A DNA stretch of 64,000 nucleotides from Vreelandella subterranea (GTDB lineage: Bacteria; Pseudomonadota; Gammaproteobacteria; Pseudomonadales; Halomonadaceae), in NCBI RefSeq assembly GCF_900111305.1, contig NZ_FOGS01000001.1, forward strand, positions 1 to 64,000, read 5' to 3'. Of the stretch, positions 19,307 through 30,436 are shown one piece after another (position 1 is the stretch's first letter; the number at the start of each line of letters is the position of its first letter). A program made the translations under genes and the position numbers. The notes under the pieces were generated by a model. It was not told where the DNA came from and made no database searches. It saw only the letters and a program-made list of their open reading frames with translations.

Positions 19307-19858
19307 ATGCATCAACCATCCATAGGCCGCATGAGTGGCGCCAAGACGCGGGGATTTACCCTGCTGGAGCTATTGGTCACCCTGCTGATCATGGGAATCA
19401 TCGCTGTATGGGGCATTCCCAGCTTTCAGGCGCTGGGTGAACGATCGGCGCGCACCGGCGAAGTCAATCGGCTGCAAACGGCGCTGGGCTTTGCCCGCCA
19501 GACGGCCATAACCCAGCGCCAGCCGGTCACGCTATGCCCCATTGCCGACTTGCATGATACGTTGCGCTGCGGCGAGAACTGGAGCAAGGCACTGATGGTG
19601 GTTCTCGGGGATCAAACGGCGGATATTGCGTCGACCGATGTGCTGCGCGCCTTCCCTGCCAGCGAACGCGTCGAGGTTCGGTACAGCCGGGGCTGGCGGC
19701 GAATACGCTACGATGCGCTGGGCCACAGCAGCGGCTATAACGGGCGATTTACCCTTTGCCCCCAGGGCGGGAAATCCCGCACCAGGGGCAGCACCCTGAT
19801 TCTGAGTCAACTTGGACGCTGGCGGATGGCGCCCGCACCGACCGAATGCAGCGACTAG
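19307..19858 (+). CDS. Solitary GspH/FimT-type pseudopilin
   Basis: A 183-residue type IV pilin-like protein. The leader ends at Gly before FTLLELLVTLLIMG, the prepilin peptidase site with Glu at mature position 5, followed by the hydrophobic helix. The C-terminal part fits the GspH/FimT domain, with three cysteines that could form a disulphide (LCPI, LRCGEN and TLCPQG). AAGGAGGCGAT supports the start at 19307. It stands alone between thiO and trxB, 17 kb from the minor-pilin operon, so its machine (type IV pilus or type II secretion) is undecided. Confidence 0.85.
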   Translation: MHQPSIGRMSGAKTRGFTLLELLVTLLIMGIIAVWGIPSFQALGERSARTGEVNRLQTALGFARQTAITQRQPVTLCPIADLHDTLRCGENWSKALMVVLGDQTADIASTDVLRAFPASERVEVRYSRGWRRIRYDALGHSSGYNGRFTLCPQGGKSRTRGSTLILSQLGRWRMAPAPTECSD

Positions 19859-19876
19859 CCGGGCAAGGCGGGTCGA

Positions 19877-21031
<1,155 letters not shown>

Positions 21032-21112
21032 TCATATCCAGATCAGCCAGAGGAAAGGAAGACAGTGACCGGCGCGCATCGCGCAACGCCAAGCAATAGA
21101 GAGGAGAATCGC

Positions 21113-23845
21113 ATGAGCAAGCTTTCTGACACGGAAAAAACATTAACGGTAGGCAATACGTCCTACCATTATTTCAGTCTGCCAGACGCAGCAGACGCCC
21201 TTGGCAACATCGACCGGCTACCCAAGACACTCAAAATTCTGCTCGAAAACCAGCTGCGTTTTGCTGACGACGAGAGCGTTTCCCAAGAAGACATGCAGGC
21301 CCTGGTCGACTGGCAAAAAGAAGGCAAGTCCAGTCGTGAGATCGGCTATCGCCCCGCCCGCGTGCTGATGCAGGATTTTACAGGCGTGCCAGGCGTGGTC
21401 GACCTGGCGTCCATGCGCGCCGCCGTTGAAAAGCTCGGCGAGGATCCTGCCAAGATCAACCCGCTGTCACCGGTGGACCTGGTCATTGACCACTCGGTGA
21501 TGGTCGACAAATTCGGCAACCCAGCCGCTTTCCAGGAAAACGTCGACATTGAAATGCAGCGTAACCGGGAACGTTACGAGTTCCTGCGCTGGGGTCAACA
21601 AGCCTTCGATAATTTCCGCGTGGTACCGCCCGGCACCGGCATTTGCCACCAGGTCAACCTGGAATACCTGGGCAAAACCGTGTGGACCAAGCAGGAAGAC
21701 GGCCGTACCCTGGCCTACCCCGATACCCTGGTCGGCACGGACTCCCACACGACCATGATCAACGGGCTTGGCGTCCTTGGCTGGGGTGTTGGCGGCATCG
21801 AAGCCGAAGCGGCCATGCTCGGCCAGCCCGTCTCCATGCTGATCCCCGAAGTGGTCGGCTTCAAGCTCACCGGCAAGCTGCGCGAAGGCATCACGGCCAC
21901 CGACCTGGTGCTTACCGTGACCGAGATGCTGCGCAAGAAAGGCGTCGTGGGTAAATTTGTCGAATTCTACGGCGACGGCTTGAAAGACCTGCCGCTGGCC
22001 GATCGGGCGACCATTGCCAACATGGCCCCCGAGTACGGCGCCACCTGTGGTTTCTTCCCGGTTGACGACGAAACGCTTAACTACATGCGCCTGACCGGCC
22101 GTGAAGACGAGCAGGTTGACCTGGTCGAAGCCTACTCGAAGGCCCAGGGGCTGTGGCGCGAACCGGGCGACGAGCCTATCTTCACTGACAGCCTGCATCT
22201 GGATATGACCGAGGTCGAAGCAAGCCTTGCAGGGCCCAAGCGTCCCCAAGACCGGGTGGCCCTTAAAGACATGGCGTCGGCCTTTGAAAAATTCATGCAG
22301 GAAGATACCAAAGCAGAGCCGACCGCCAACGGAAAACTGTCCTCCGAGGGTGGCCAGACCGCCGTGGGGGTTGAGCGCAGCTTTGAGCATGACACCAGTC
22401 AGGCGGTGAAGCTCGATGATCAGGACTTCAACCTCAACCCAGGCGCGGTGGTGATTGCCGCCATTACTTCGTGCACCAACACGTCCAACCCCAGCGTGAT
22501 GATGGCAGCCGGCCTGCTCGCCCGCAAAGCGCGGGAAAAAGGCCTCACCACCAAACCCTGGGTCAAGACATCGCTGGCGCCGGGTTCCAAGGTCGTCACC
22601 GATTACCTGGAAGCTGCCGACCTGAATTATGACCTGGACGCGTTGGGCTTCAACCTGGTGGGTTACGGCTGCACCACCTGTATCGGCAACTCCGGCCCGC
22701 TGGCCGATGAGATCGAAAAGGCCATCTCCGACGGTGACATGGCCGTTGCCTCGGTGCTGTCGGGTAACCGTAACTTTGAAGGCCGCGTGCATCCGCTGGT
22801 GAAAACCAACTGGCTGGCATCGCCCCCCTTGGTCGTCGCTTACGCGCTGGCGGGTAACGTGCAGTGCGACCTGAGCAAGGACCCGCTCGGCGAGGACCGC
22901 GACGGCAATCCGGTTTATCTCAAGGATATCTGGCCGAGCCAGGCGGAAATCGCCACCGCCGTCGAGCAGGTCAATACCGCGATGTTCCATAAAGAATACG
23001 GCGAGGTGTTTGAAGGCGACGATATCTGGAAGGCCATCAAGGTACCCGAAAGCAATGTCTATCAGTGGCCTGAGTCGACCTACATCCAGCATCCGCCGTT
23101 TTTCGAGGGTATGGGCCGCGAGCCGGACGCCATCGAGGATGTCCACAACGCCCGCGTGCTCGCCATGCTGGGCGACTCGGTGACCACCGACCATATCTCC
23201 CCGGCCGGTGCCATCAAACCCGATAGCCCCGCCGGGCGCTACCTTCAGGAGAAAGGCGTCAAGCCGGTGGACTTCAACTCTTACGGTTCGCGCCGCGGTA
23301 ACCACGAAGTCATGATGCGTGGCACCTTCGCCAACGTGCGGATCCAAAACGAAATGCTCAACGGCGTAGTGGGCGGCGAAACCCGTCACGTGCCGAGCGG
23401 CGAGCAGATGGCGATCTACGACGCCGCGATGAAGTACAAGGAAGAAGGCAAGCCGCTCGTCGTCATTGCAGGCAAAGAGTACGGCACCGGCTCCTCGCGT
23501 GACTGGGCTGCCAAAGGTACCCGCCTGCTGGGCGTTCGCGCCGTACTCGCCGAGTCTTACGAACGCATCCACCGTTCCAACCTGATCGGCATGGGCGTGG
23601 TCCCCCTGCAGTTCCCGGAAGGTGAGAGCCGCAAGACGCTGGGGCTTACCGGTGATGAAGAGATATCGATTGCCGGGCTCAGCGATTTAACCCCGGGCGG
23701 CAGCGTCAAGGTCACCATCAAGCATGCCGATGGCGAAAAAACCGTTGATGCCAAGTGCCGCATCGATACCGAGAATGAACTGGCGTACTTCCGTCATGGT
23801 GGTATCCTACATTACGTGCTGCGTAACATGATTGGCGCAGCCTAA
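21113..23845 (+). CDS. acnA: Aconitate hydratase A
   Basis: TCA-cycle aconitase with a [4Fe-4S] cluster, converting citrate to isocitrate; 910 residues. Cluster ligands are seen in [10 protein letters not shown] and [12 protein letters not shown]. The C-terminal swivel domain includes [13 protein letters not shown]. It is the AcnA/IRP type, not AcnB, by domain order. The ATG at 21113 has GAGGAG upstream; a GTG 16 codons earlier is less likely. A very strong terminator follows. Confidence 0.96.
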   Translation: MSKLSDTEKTLTVGNTSYHYFSLPDAADALGNIDRLPKTLKILLENQLRFADDESVSQEDMQALVDWQKEGKSSREIGYRPARVLMQDFTGVPGVVDLASMRAAVEKLGEDPAKINPLSPVDLVIDHSVMVDKFGNPAAFQENVDIEMQRNRERYEFLRWGQQAFDNFRVVPPGTGICHQVNLEYLGKTVWTKQEDGRTLAYPDTLVGTDSHTTMINGLGVLGWGVGGIEAEAAMLGQPVSMLIPEVVGFKLTGKLREGITATDLVLTVTEMLRKKGVVGKFVEFYGDGLKDLPLADRATIANMAPEYGATCGFFPVDDETLNYMRLTGREDEQVDLVEAYSKAQGLWREPGDEPIFTDSLHLDMTEVEASLAGPKRPQDRVALKDMASAFEKFMQEDTKAEPTANGKLSSEGGQTAVGVERSFEHDTSQAVKLDDQDFNLNPGAVVIAAITSCTNTSNPSVMMAAGLLARKAREKGLTTKPWVKTSLAPGSKVVTDYLEAADLNYDLDALGFNLVGYGCTTCIGNSGPLADEIEKAISDGDMAVASVLSGNRNFEGRVHPLVKTNWLASPPLVVAYALAGNVQCDLSKDPLGEDRDGNPVYLKDIWPSQAEIATAVEQVNTAMFHKEYGEVFEGDDIWKAIKVPESNVYQWPESTYIQHPPFFEGMGREPDAIEDVHNARVLAMLGDSVTTDHISPAGAIKPDSPAGRYLQEKGVKPVDFNSYGSRRGNHEVMMRGTFANVRIQNEMLNGVVGGETRHVPSGEQMAIYDAAMKYKEEGKPLVVIAGKEYGTGSSRDWAAKGTRLLGVRAVLAESYERIHRSNLIGMGVVPLQFPEGESRKTLGLTGDEEISIAGLSDLTPGGSVKVTIKHADGEKTVDAKCRIDTENELAYFRHGGILHYVLRNMIGAA

Positions 23846-23870
23846 TCGGGAAACCGACCAATGCTTGCTG

Positions 23871-23897
23871 GCCCCCACTTTGTGGGGGCTTTTTTTT
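23871..23897 (+). terminator. Terminator of acnA
   Basis: GCCCCCAC-TTT-GTGGGGGC, an 8-bp perfect stem with a 3-base loop, is followed by eight Ts. Confidence 0.93.
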
Positions 23898-23907
23898 GCA
23901 TGACGGT

Positions 23908-25587
23908 CTAGAAAGCGCGCCGCCGGTAGGTGCGGTATTCCGGGTCCCATGAAGCGCGATCAATGGCAGCACGCAGCTCGGTGCCGCCGGTCTTGAGCGC
24001 CACCCCGTTCTGTTGCGCCTGGGCCGCCACTTCAAAGGCAATGGACTGACTGATATCGCGAATACGCGACAGCGGTGGCAGCAGCGCGCCCTTGCCTTCC
24101 TTGACCAGCGGTGCCTCCCGCGCCAAGGCCCGCGAAGCACTCATCAACATTTCATCGGTGACCCGCGATGCCCTGGCGGCCACGACCCCAAGCCCAATGC
24201 CCGGGAAAATATAGGCATTGTTACACTGCGCAATCGGATAGGTGCGGCCGTTAAAGACCACCGGAGGAAACGGGCTGCCGGTTGCCACCAGCGCCTGGCC
24301 TTCCGTCCAACGGATGACGTCCTCGGGCACCGCTTCCGCCTGGGATGTCGGGTTGGATAACGGCATGATCACTGGATGCTCACAGCCCGCGTGCATGGTG
24401 CGCACCACCTGCTCGGTGAAAATCCCACGCTGGCCACAGACGCCAATCAGTACCGTCGGCTTGATTTGTGCGATGGTTTCTTCGAGTCCTTGCCCGTTCC
24501 AGTCGGCTACCAGGCCTGCCTCGTGGGCCAGGCGGCGTTGAAAATCGCGCTGCCAAGGCTGGTCGTCGGTCATCAGGCCTTCGCGGTCCACCATGTAGAT
24601 GCGCGCCCGGGCTTCGCTCTCGGTCAAGCCCTCCGTCTGCATGGCCACCACCACCTGTTCGGCGATGCCGCAACCGGCAGAGCCGCCGCCGACGAAGACC
24701 ACCCGCTGGTCGGCAATGGTCTGCCCGCGGGCCTGGCACGCCGCCAGGAGCGTCCCCACCACTACCGAGGCGGTCCCCTGAACGTCGTCATTGAAGCAGC
24801 ACAGCTGGTCACGGTACTGCTCCAGCAAAGGCACGGCGTTGGCCTGGGCGAAATCCTCAAACTGGAGCAGCACATTGGGCCAACGGCGTTTGACGGCCGC
24901 AATGAACATCGCCATGAACTCGTTGTACTCTTCCTGGCCGATCCGTTCGTGCCGCCAGCCCATGTACATTGGGTCATCCAGCAGCGACTTATTGTTGGTC
25001 CCCACATCCAGCATGATCGGCAGCGTGTACGCAGGGCTGATGCCGCCACAGGCCGTATACAGCGCCAGCTTGCCGATGGGAATGCCCATCCCGCCGATGC
25101 CCTGGTCGCCCAGACCCAGAATACGCTCACCGTCAGTCACAACAATGACCTTGACGTTGTCCTTGGTGGCGCTGCGCAGGATGTCATCCATGTGCTCGCG
25201 GTCCGGGTAGCTGATAAACAGCCCGCGGTGATTGCGGTAGATATTGGAAAATTCCTGGCACGCCTTGCCCACCGTCGGCGTGTAGATGATCGGCAGCATT
25301 TCTTCGAGGTGCTGCGACACCAGGCGAAAATACAGCGTTTCGTTATCGTCCTGAATGGCACGCAGGTGAATGTGGCGCTCCAGGTCACTATGGCACTGCT
25401 GGTATTGTCGATAGACACGTTCAAGCTGGTCATCGATGGTTTCGACTTTCTGCGGTAACAGGCCGATCAGGTTGAACGCCAACCGCTCCTCCTGAGTAAA
25501 CGCACTGCCTTTATTCAATAGCGGCATTTCAAGTAGGGAAGGACCGGCGTAAGGAAGGTATAAGGGGCGTTTGCTCGTGGTGGTCAT
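23908..25587 (-). CDS. maeA: NAD-dependent malic enzyme
   Basis: Oxidative decarboxylation of malate to pyruvate with NAD+. The 559 residues carry the malic N-terminal domain ([12 protein letters not shown] near residue 37, then [13 protein letters not shown]) and the C-terminal NAD domain with [14 protein letters not shown] and [12 protein letters not shown]. It matches the E. coli SfcA/MaeA group, not the phosphotransacetylase-fused MaeB. ATG 25587 is preferred to a GTG two codons upstream. It converges on acnA. Confidence 0.95.
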   Translation of the reverse strand: MTTTSKRPLYLPYAGPSLLEMPLLNKGSAFTQEERLAFNLIGLLPQKVETIDDQLERVYRQYQQCHSDLERHIHLRAIQDDNETLYFRLVSQHLEEMLPIIYTPTVGKACQEFSNIYRNHRGLFISYPDREHMDDILRSATKDNVKVIVVTDGERILGLGDQGIGGMGIPIGKLALYTACGGISPAYTLPIMLDVGTNNKSLLDDPMYMGWRHERIGQEEYNEFMAMFIAAVKRRWPNVLLQFEDFAQANAVPLLEQYRDQLCCFNDDVQGTASVVVGTLLAACQARGQTIADQRVVFVGGGSAGCGIAEQVVVAMQTEGLTESEARARIYMVDREGLMTDDQPWQRDFQRRLAHEAGLVADWNGQGLEETIAQIKPTVLIGVCGQRGIFTEQVVRTMHAGCEHPVIMPLSNPTSQAEAVPEDVIRWTEGQALVATGSPFPPVVFNGRTYPIAQCNNAYIFPGIGLGVVAARASRVTDEMLMSASRALAREAPLVKEGKGALLPPLSRIRDISQSIAFEVAAQAQQNGVALKTGGTELRAAIDRASWDPEYRTYRRRAF

Positions 25588-25708
25588 AAGCACTCTCGTT
25601 TTTTAGCAAATTTCTATTGCAATGCAGCAACATAGCGCGTCTGCAGCGGTTGAGCGTAATGTAACATGCCCACCCTACAAAGGTAGCAAACAGGCGTTTT
25701 AAAGCGAC

Positions 25709-25736
25709 AAAAACGCCCCAACCGAGGTTGAGGCGT
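25709..25736 (-). terminator. Terminator of the YeeE/YedE gene
   Basis: On the minus strand ACGCCTCAACC and GGTTGGGGCGT pair over 11 positions with one G-T, followed by TTTTT, about 45 bases after the transporter stop. Confidence 0.85.
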
Positions 25737-25779
25737 CAGATAGAAAAACAGGCTGGAAGTGGCGTTATCTAATGGCTTC

Positions 25780-26991
25780 TCAACATGTTTTCGCCGTCGG
25801 CTTGCGCGCGGCTTCACCGGTGAAAAATAACGGGCGCAGTTTGACGCCTGCCATGTTGCCGACAAATGCCGCCACTAACCAGAGCCAGCCATGCAGGCTG
25901 CCGGACGCGATGCCACTGAAATAAGCGCCGATATTGCAACCAAAGGCCAGACGGGCGCCATAGCCCAGCAGCAGGCCACCGATGACCGCCGCCAGTATCG
26001 AGCGCAGCGGTATCCTGAAGTTCGGTGCAAAACGCCCGGCAAGGCTGGCCGCTGCTAACGCCCCCAGCATGATGCCCACGTTCATTACCGTGGTCACATC
26101 GCCCCATACGCTTGCGCCCAGCGCTGCCGCATTACCCGGTGACTGCCAATAGCCCCACTGGGATACGTCGCCGCCCAGCAGTTCGAAGCCTTTAGCGCCC
26201 CACAGCGCGAACGCCGAGGTAATCCCCCACGGACGCCCCGCCAGCGCCAGGGTGGCAAAGTTCAAGACCGCCAGGCCAATGGCGCCCGCCACCAGCGGCC
26301 ACGGGCCCGTTAGCCAGCGCTGATAGCCCTGCTTGTCTACCGGCGCGGCTTGTTCGAGCTTGCCATGGCGGCCTTTTTCCATCACCACGGTAAACGCAGC
26401 AATGGCGGCAAACAGCACCAGGCTAATGGCGATACCGCCACCGGCGCCTGCCACATTCACCAGGGAAACGGGCTGAAAGGCGGGCAGGCTTTGCCACCAG
26501 GTAAAGTGCGCGGTGCCAATCACCGATCCAACGACGAAAAAGATCAGCGTGATGACCATGCGGGCATTACCACCACCGGCCGTGAACAGGGTGCCCGAGG
26601 CGCAGCCACCCCCCAATTGCATGCCCACACCAAACAGGAAAGCGCCGACCAGCACCGAAATACCTATGGGGGCCACAAAGCCGTACACCTCTTGACCAAA
26701 CAGGGTGCCCGCGCCCAATGCCGGGAAAAACAGGATAACGGCCAGCGTGAGCATCACCATCTGCGCCCGCAGCCCACGCCCACGCCGCTCTGTGATGAAC
26801 ACTCGCCATGCAGACGTAAAGCCAAACGCGGCATGATAAAGCACCATGCCGAATAGCCCACCGACAATCATCAGCAGGCCGGTATTGGCTTCAAAGACCA
26901 CACCGATGATCAGCGCGCCGAGCACAATCGCCGCTGTGGCGATAAGTGGCACGCGATACGTAGCGGCGGGGGTTTCAGTCGTTGTCGACAT
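25780..26991 (-). CDS. YeeE/YedE (TsuA-like) sulfur-compound transporter
   Basis: A 403-residue inner-membrane protein with about ten hydrophobic segments in two pseudo-repeats. Each repeat carries a signature with a conserved Cys: QLGGGCASGTLF in the first and RLAFGCNIGAYFSGI in the second. Family knowledge: TsuA imports thiosulfate through such conserved cysteines, and YedE relatives are linked to selenium. The small TusA-like partner gene often found beside it is absent here, so the substrate is open. It is divergent from cnoX, and its 5' leader has a strong hairpin. Confidence 0.85.
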   Translation of the reverse strand: MSTTTETPAATYRVPLIATAAIVLGALIIGVVFEANTGLLMIVGGLFGMVLYHAAFGFTSAWRVFITERRGRGLRAQMVMLTLAVILFFPALGAGTLFGQEVYGFVAPIGISVLVGAFLFGVGMQLGGGCASGTLFTAGGGNARMVITLIFFVVGSVIGTAHFTWWQSLPAFQPVSLVNVAGAGGGIAISLVLFAAIAAFTVVMEKGRHGKLEQAAPVDKQGYQRWLTGPWPLVAGAIGLAVLNFATLALAGRPWGITSAFALWGAKGFELLGGDVSQWGYWQSPGNAAALGASVWGDVTTVMNVGIMLGALAAASLAGRFAPNFRIPLRSILAAVIGGLLLGYGARLAFGCNIGAYFSGIASGSLHGWLWLVAAFVGNMAGVKLRPLFFTGEAARKPTAKTC

Positions 26992-27010
26992 ACAATCACC
27001 TTCAGCAACA

Positions 27011-27044
27011 CCAAAAGCGCCAGTCGCGACACCGGCGCTTTTGG
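27011..27044 (-). promoter_or_regulatory. Strong hairpin in the 5' leader of the YeeE/YedE gene
   Basis: CCAAAAGCGCC (27011-27021) and GGCGCTTTTGG (27034-27044) are perfect 11-bp arms around a 12-base loop. In the transporter message the hairpin ends about 20 bases before the start codon. The GC core followed by TTTT inside the outer stem looks like an attenuator, so it may control read-through or ribosome access. Confidence 0.55.
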
Positions 27045-27091
27045 TTGATATGAGTAATAATGACGAGCTTACCGATCGCTAACGATAGCGT

Positions 27092-27113
27092 AAAATGCTT
27101 TATCCAGCATTTT
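27092..27113. promoter_or_regulatory. Inverted repeat in the yeeE-cnoX gap
   Basis: AAAATGC-N8-GCATTTT is a perfect 7-bp dyad in the divergent promoter region. A smaller dyad, CGCTA-ACGA-TAGCG, lies just to its left. Both are operator candidates; no regulator gene adjoins. Confidence 0.4.
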
Positions 27114-27240
27114 CTATACCATTAAAGAATATAAACGCAGCACCCGGTGACAGGTACGCTTTTTTAGCCGATTCACCTTGAATCCTCGCCGGTGCGGCTG
27201 CATATAAAGAATCAAATTTCCTTATATCGCGAGTCCGTTT

Positions 27241-28185
27241 ATGTCATCCATCATTGATCCTCGCACCGGTGAAGCATTGACCAGTCCTGATACGGGTCAG
27301 GACAGCCAGGCCAGTGCCGACCAGCCGCCGGTTCGCCCCGAAGACGTCATCATTGACCTCAACGCCGGTAATATCCAGCAAGTCCTCGAAGCCTCGATGA
27401 AAGTCCCGGTACTGATGGACTGCTGGGCGCCGGACTCCGAGCCGTCCAAACAGCTCATGGCGGTATTGGAGCGACTTGCGGTCGAGTACGGTGGGGCCTT
27501 CCTGCTTGCCAAGCTGGATACCCAGGCCAACCCTGAGATTGCCAGCCAGCTGGGCGTGCAATCAGTACCCGATGTCAAGCTGATCAGCCAGGGCGGCCTG
27601 GTCGACGGCTTCCAGGGTGCGCTCCCTGAAAAACAGGTTCGTGAGTGGCTGAATCGCTATTTCCCAGCCCCGGAAGACGCGCCACCCAGCCCGGAAGAGC
27701 AGGCCGAAGCGGCGCTCAACGAGGGCGACCCGGCCGGGGCACGGGACATTTACCAAAACCTGGTCAGCCAGTACCCGGACCACTACCCCTACCAGGTAGG
27801 TCTTGCCCGAGCGCTGGTCAGCGAAGGGCGCCGCGATGAAGCCCGCAACCTGCTGGACAACCTGCCCCCGGAAGAACGCGACGCCCCGGCTGCTCGCGGC
27901 GTTCGGGCGAGCATCGAGTTCGGCGAGCAGGCGCTGTCCAGCGAGGAAATTGCCGCCCTGGGCGACCGCACCGATAGCGAAGCCCAGTACCAGCGCGCCC
28001 TGCGCCAGGTAGCGGACGGTCAGTACGAAGCCGGACTGGAGGCGCTGCTGACGCTAATGAAGCAGGACCGTGCCTATAACGACGATGCCGCGCGCAAGAC
28101 CCTGCTGCAGGTCTTCGACGCCCTGGGGGCTGATCACCCGCTGACGGTCACCTACCGTCGCAAGCTGTTTGCCCTGCTTTACTGA
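27241..28185 (+). CDS. cnoX: CnoX/YbbN-like thioredoxin-TPR chaperone
   Basis: A 314-residue protein with an N-terminal thioredoxin fold (about 35-140) and C-terminal TPR-like helices (about 150-310). At the usual WCGPC active site it reads CWAPDSEPSK, so both catalytic cysteines are missing and it cannot be a dithiol oxidoreductase; one Cys lies before the Trp. E. coli CnoX is a holdase active under hypochlorous stress that hands clients to GroEL and DnaK. The domain layout fits; the role is inferred. The ribosome site is weak. It converges with the MalY/PatB gene. Confidence 0.82.
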   Translation: MSSIIDPRTGEALTSPDTGQDSQASADQPPVRPEDVIIDLNAGNIQQVLEASMKVPVLMDCWAPDSEPSKQLMAVLERLAVEYGGAFLLAKLDTQANPEIASQLGVQSVPDVKLISQGGLVDGFQGALPEKQVREWLNRYFPAPEDAPPSPEEQAEAALNEGDPAGARDIYQNLVSQYPDHYPYQVGLARALVSEGRRDEARNLLDNLPPEERDAPAARGVRASIEFGEQALSSEEIAALGDRTDSEAQYQRALRQVADGQYEAGLEALLTLMKQDRAYNDDAARKTLLQVFDALGADHPLTVTYRRKLFALLY

Positions 28186-28189
28186 TCGT

Positions 28190-29356
28190 TTAACGGGCTA
28201 GCAATGCATCCATGCGGGTTAATGCCGCCTCCAGCTGTGAGGCGGTGGTGCCAAAGTTGAGCCGCACAAACCCAGGGTGGCCAAATGCCGCCCCGTCTGA
28301 AAGCGCCACGCCCGCCTGCTTGAGCAGTGTCGCCTGCGGCGATTCACCCAGGCCCGCCTGGCGCATATCCAGCCACGCCAGGTAGGTCGACGCGGGTGGG
28401 TTCATCTCGACTCCCGGCCAGGTCGCGACCCGCGCCTTGAGCGTCGCACGATGCTCGCGTAGAACCCCCAACAAGGCCTGACGCCAGGGATCGCCGTGGC
28501 GATAAGCCGCCTCCGCTGCTACCAACCCCAGCACGTTGCCATCCGGCAACAAGCCTTTGGTGGCCTGGGCAAAACGCTTCCTCAAGTGGGGATCGGGTAT
28601 CACCGCACAGGCAGTGGTCAAGCCTGCCAGGTTGAACGTCTTCGACGGCGCCCAAAGCGTAATGGTGCGCTGGACAAGTGCCGGGAAAGCTGCCACCAGC
28701 GGCTGGTGGTGCGCCCCTTCGTCAAGCAGCAAATCGCAATGCAGCTCATCCGACACCACCCAAAGGTCGTGGCGTTCGACAAACGCCGCCAATGCGGCCA
28801 GCTCGCCATGCGACCATACGCGGCCGGTGGGGTTGTGCGGGTGACACCAGAGCAGCAGACGCGTTTGCGGGGTTACGGCGGCCTCCAGCGCACCGATATC
28901 CAGCCGCCAGTTATCGTCGGCGCTGACCGGCGTGGCCAATGCCGCCTGCTGGGGCAACCGGCCGGTACGCTCGGCCACTGCCAGAAATGGCGGGTAAATC
29001 GGGGTCACGGTCAACACGCCATCACCCGGTGCCGTCAGCGCCAGGGCCGCCAGATGCAGCGCTGGCACGACACCCGGCAACCACTGTTGCCACTCGGGTT
29101 GAATGGGCCACTGATAATGCTTAGCGCTCCACTCGCATAGGGTTTCTGTTAACGTATCAGGCACTTCACCGTAACCATAAACGCCGTGCGCCACCCTTGC
29201 GTGTAGGGTCTCTATCACCGCGGGCGGTGAGCGAAAGTCCATGTCCGCAACCCACAGGGGTAGCACATCATCGGCGTACCGGTGCCATTTTTGCGAGGCC
29301 CACCCCTCGTCGGGGTAGCGTCGCTCAATGGGCGTGGCAAAATCAAATGCCATCAT
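28190..29356 (-). CDS. MalY/PatB-family PLP-dependent cystathionine beta-lyase
   Basis: Fold type I aminotransferase-like enzyme. The PLP lysine lies in WAPSKTFNLAGL, and WCHPHNPTGRVW carries the cofactor-contacting Asn and Pro. The N-terminal phrase LPLWVADMDFRSPPAV is typical of MalY/PatB C-S lyases, which split cystathionine or cysteine conjugates to pyruvate, ammonia and a thiol. ATGs at 29356 and 29353 are adjacent and either may be used; a GTG at 29365 is further up. No methionine or cysteine genes lie nearby, though the sulfur transporter is 1.2 kb away. It is divergent from a small hypothetical gene. Confidence 0.9.
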   Translation of the reverse strand: MMAFDFATPIERRYPDEGWASQKWHRYADDVLPLWVADMDFRSPPAVIETLHARVAHGVYGYGEVPDTLTETLCEWSAKHYQWPIQPEWQQWLPGVVPALHLAALALTAPGDGVLTVTPIYPPFLAVAERTGRLPQQAALATPVSADDNWRLDIGALEAAVTPQTRLLLWCHPHNPTGRVWSHGELAALAAFVERHDLWVVSDELHCDLLLDEGAHHQPLVAAFPALVQRTITLWAPSKTFNLAGLTTACAVIPDPHLRKRFAQATKGLLPDGNVLGLVAAEAAYRHGDPWRQALLGVLREHRATLKARVATWPGVEMNPPASTYLAWLDMRQAGLGESPQATLLKQAGVALSDGAAFGHPGFVRLNFGTTASQLEAALTRMDALLAR

Positions 29357-29391
29357 TGCTCTCACTTATCTAATCGGGGGTGCTATAAAGC

Positions 29392-29823
29392 ATGCCGCAA
29401 GATGACTTTTATACCAAGGTTCGCGAAGGGTGCCCGGCACTTTTGCGCCAATGGCGCGCGCTGGGCCAGGCTGATGCTGACCGGCTCGCACTGATTCTGG
29501 CCGAGACGGCACGGGTCGCCAAGCTTGGCGAACCCAGCGAGACGCCATCTGGCGACACGCTGGATGCCTGGAGCCAGGCCCAGAACACCGACATTCCATT
29601 ATGGGCGCCGCGCACGGCGGTATTCCTGCTTAACCAGATGCCCGCACGCCCCGTGCCCAAGAGCGAAGCCGAAGCCTGCGCCTGGGCTTACTGCTGGTTG
29701 CGCAACCGCCATTTTGACCACCTGGAAGACGCACACCAAGCGCTGCCCGCTCATTTACAGGCCCCGTTGCAAAATGCGCTGGCAGCGGCCTGGCGGGACC
29801 AGCAAGGGCTTCGCCTGGTGTAA
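29392..29823 (+). CDS. Hypothetical protein, 143 residues
   Basis: I do not recognise a family. The protein is soluble, mainly helical and Ala/Leu/Trp-rich, with conserved-looking phrases such as ACAWAYCWLRNRHFDHLEDAH in its last third. There is no signal peptide or membrane segment. It starts 35 bases from the divergent MalY/PatB gene, so the promoters must overlap. GGGGTG upstream is a modest ribosome site. Codon use resembles its neighbours, which supports a real gene. Confidence 0.65.
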   Translation: MPQDDFYTKVREGCPALLRQWRALGQADADRLALILAETARVAKLGEPSETPSGDTLDAWSQAQNTDIPLWAPRTAVFLLNQMPARPVPKSEAEACAWAYCWLRNRHFDHLEDAHQALPAHLQAPLQNALAAAWRDQQGLRLV

Positions 29824-29989
29824 TGGCGTGCCATGCGCACTTGACCAAGCGCTTGCTTGGGGTAATCCTGAAGCCTGTCATCGATCAACGGTTGGCATTT
29901 CCACGCCACTGACAACTGGCGACGAACACCACGTTAACTGATCTGTTACTGACAACCCGTTACCTACAACAAGCATAAAGGATAGCGCC

Positions 29990-30397
29990 ATGTTCACCCG
30001 CACCATCGAGCCTGCTTTTTACGATACTGATGCGCTGGGCCATATCAACAACACACGCCTTCCCGCCTGGTTTGAATTGGCCCGTAACGACCTGTTCAGG
30101 TTATTCACCCCCGACCTGAACCCGAACGCCTGGCGGCTGATCATGGCGCGGATGGAGGTCGACTACCGTGCTGAACTGTTTTATGGTCACGATATCGAAT
30201 TACGTACCTACCTGACGCGCCTGGGCAACAGCTCCTTTACTGTCACCCAGGAAGCGCGCCAGCATGGCAAGTTAACCAATGTCGGGCACACCATTCTAGT
30301 GCAGTACGATCATCAGGCTAAATGCACCGTGCCCATCGAAGGCGAATTGAGGGAAGCGCTCTCCGCCCATCTACAGGACGCGCCCGCCCCCGCCTGA
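29990..30397 (+). CDS. YbgC/FadM-like acyl-CoA thioesterase
   Basis: Hotdog-fold thioesterase of the 4-hydroxybenzoyl-CoA thioesterase family, 135 residues. The catalytic loop is seen in EPAFYDTDALGHINNT (residues 5-20), where the Asp of DTDALGH attacks or activates water, and the central helix follows. The acyl substrate is unknown. AAAGGA precedes the ATG. It heads a run of four same-strand genes separated by about 40 bases each. Confidence 0.88.
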   Translation: MFTRTIEPAFYDTDALGHINNTRLPAWFELARNDLFRLFTPDLNPNAWRLIMARMEVDYRAELFYGHDIELRTYLTRLGNSSFTVTQEARQHGKLTNVGHTILVQYDHQAKCTVPIEGELREALSAHLQDAPAPA

Positions 30398-30436
30398 ACC
30401 GCGACGCCCCGTCAACGGGGCGGCCAGGAGTGCCCC

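Noticed and set aside
21467-23572. A 701-codon open frame on the minus strand across acnA
   Set aside because: It lies wholly opposite a clear aconitase gene; long antisense frames are common in GC-rich DNA and this one has no family features.
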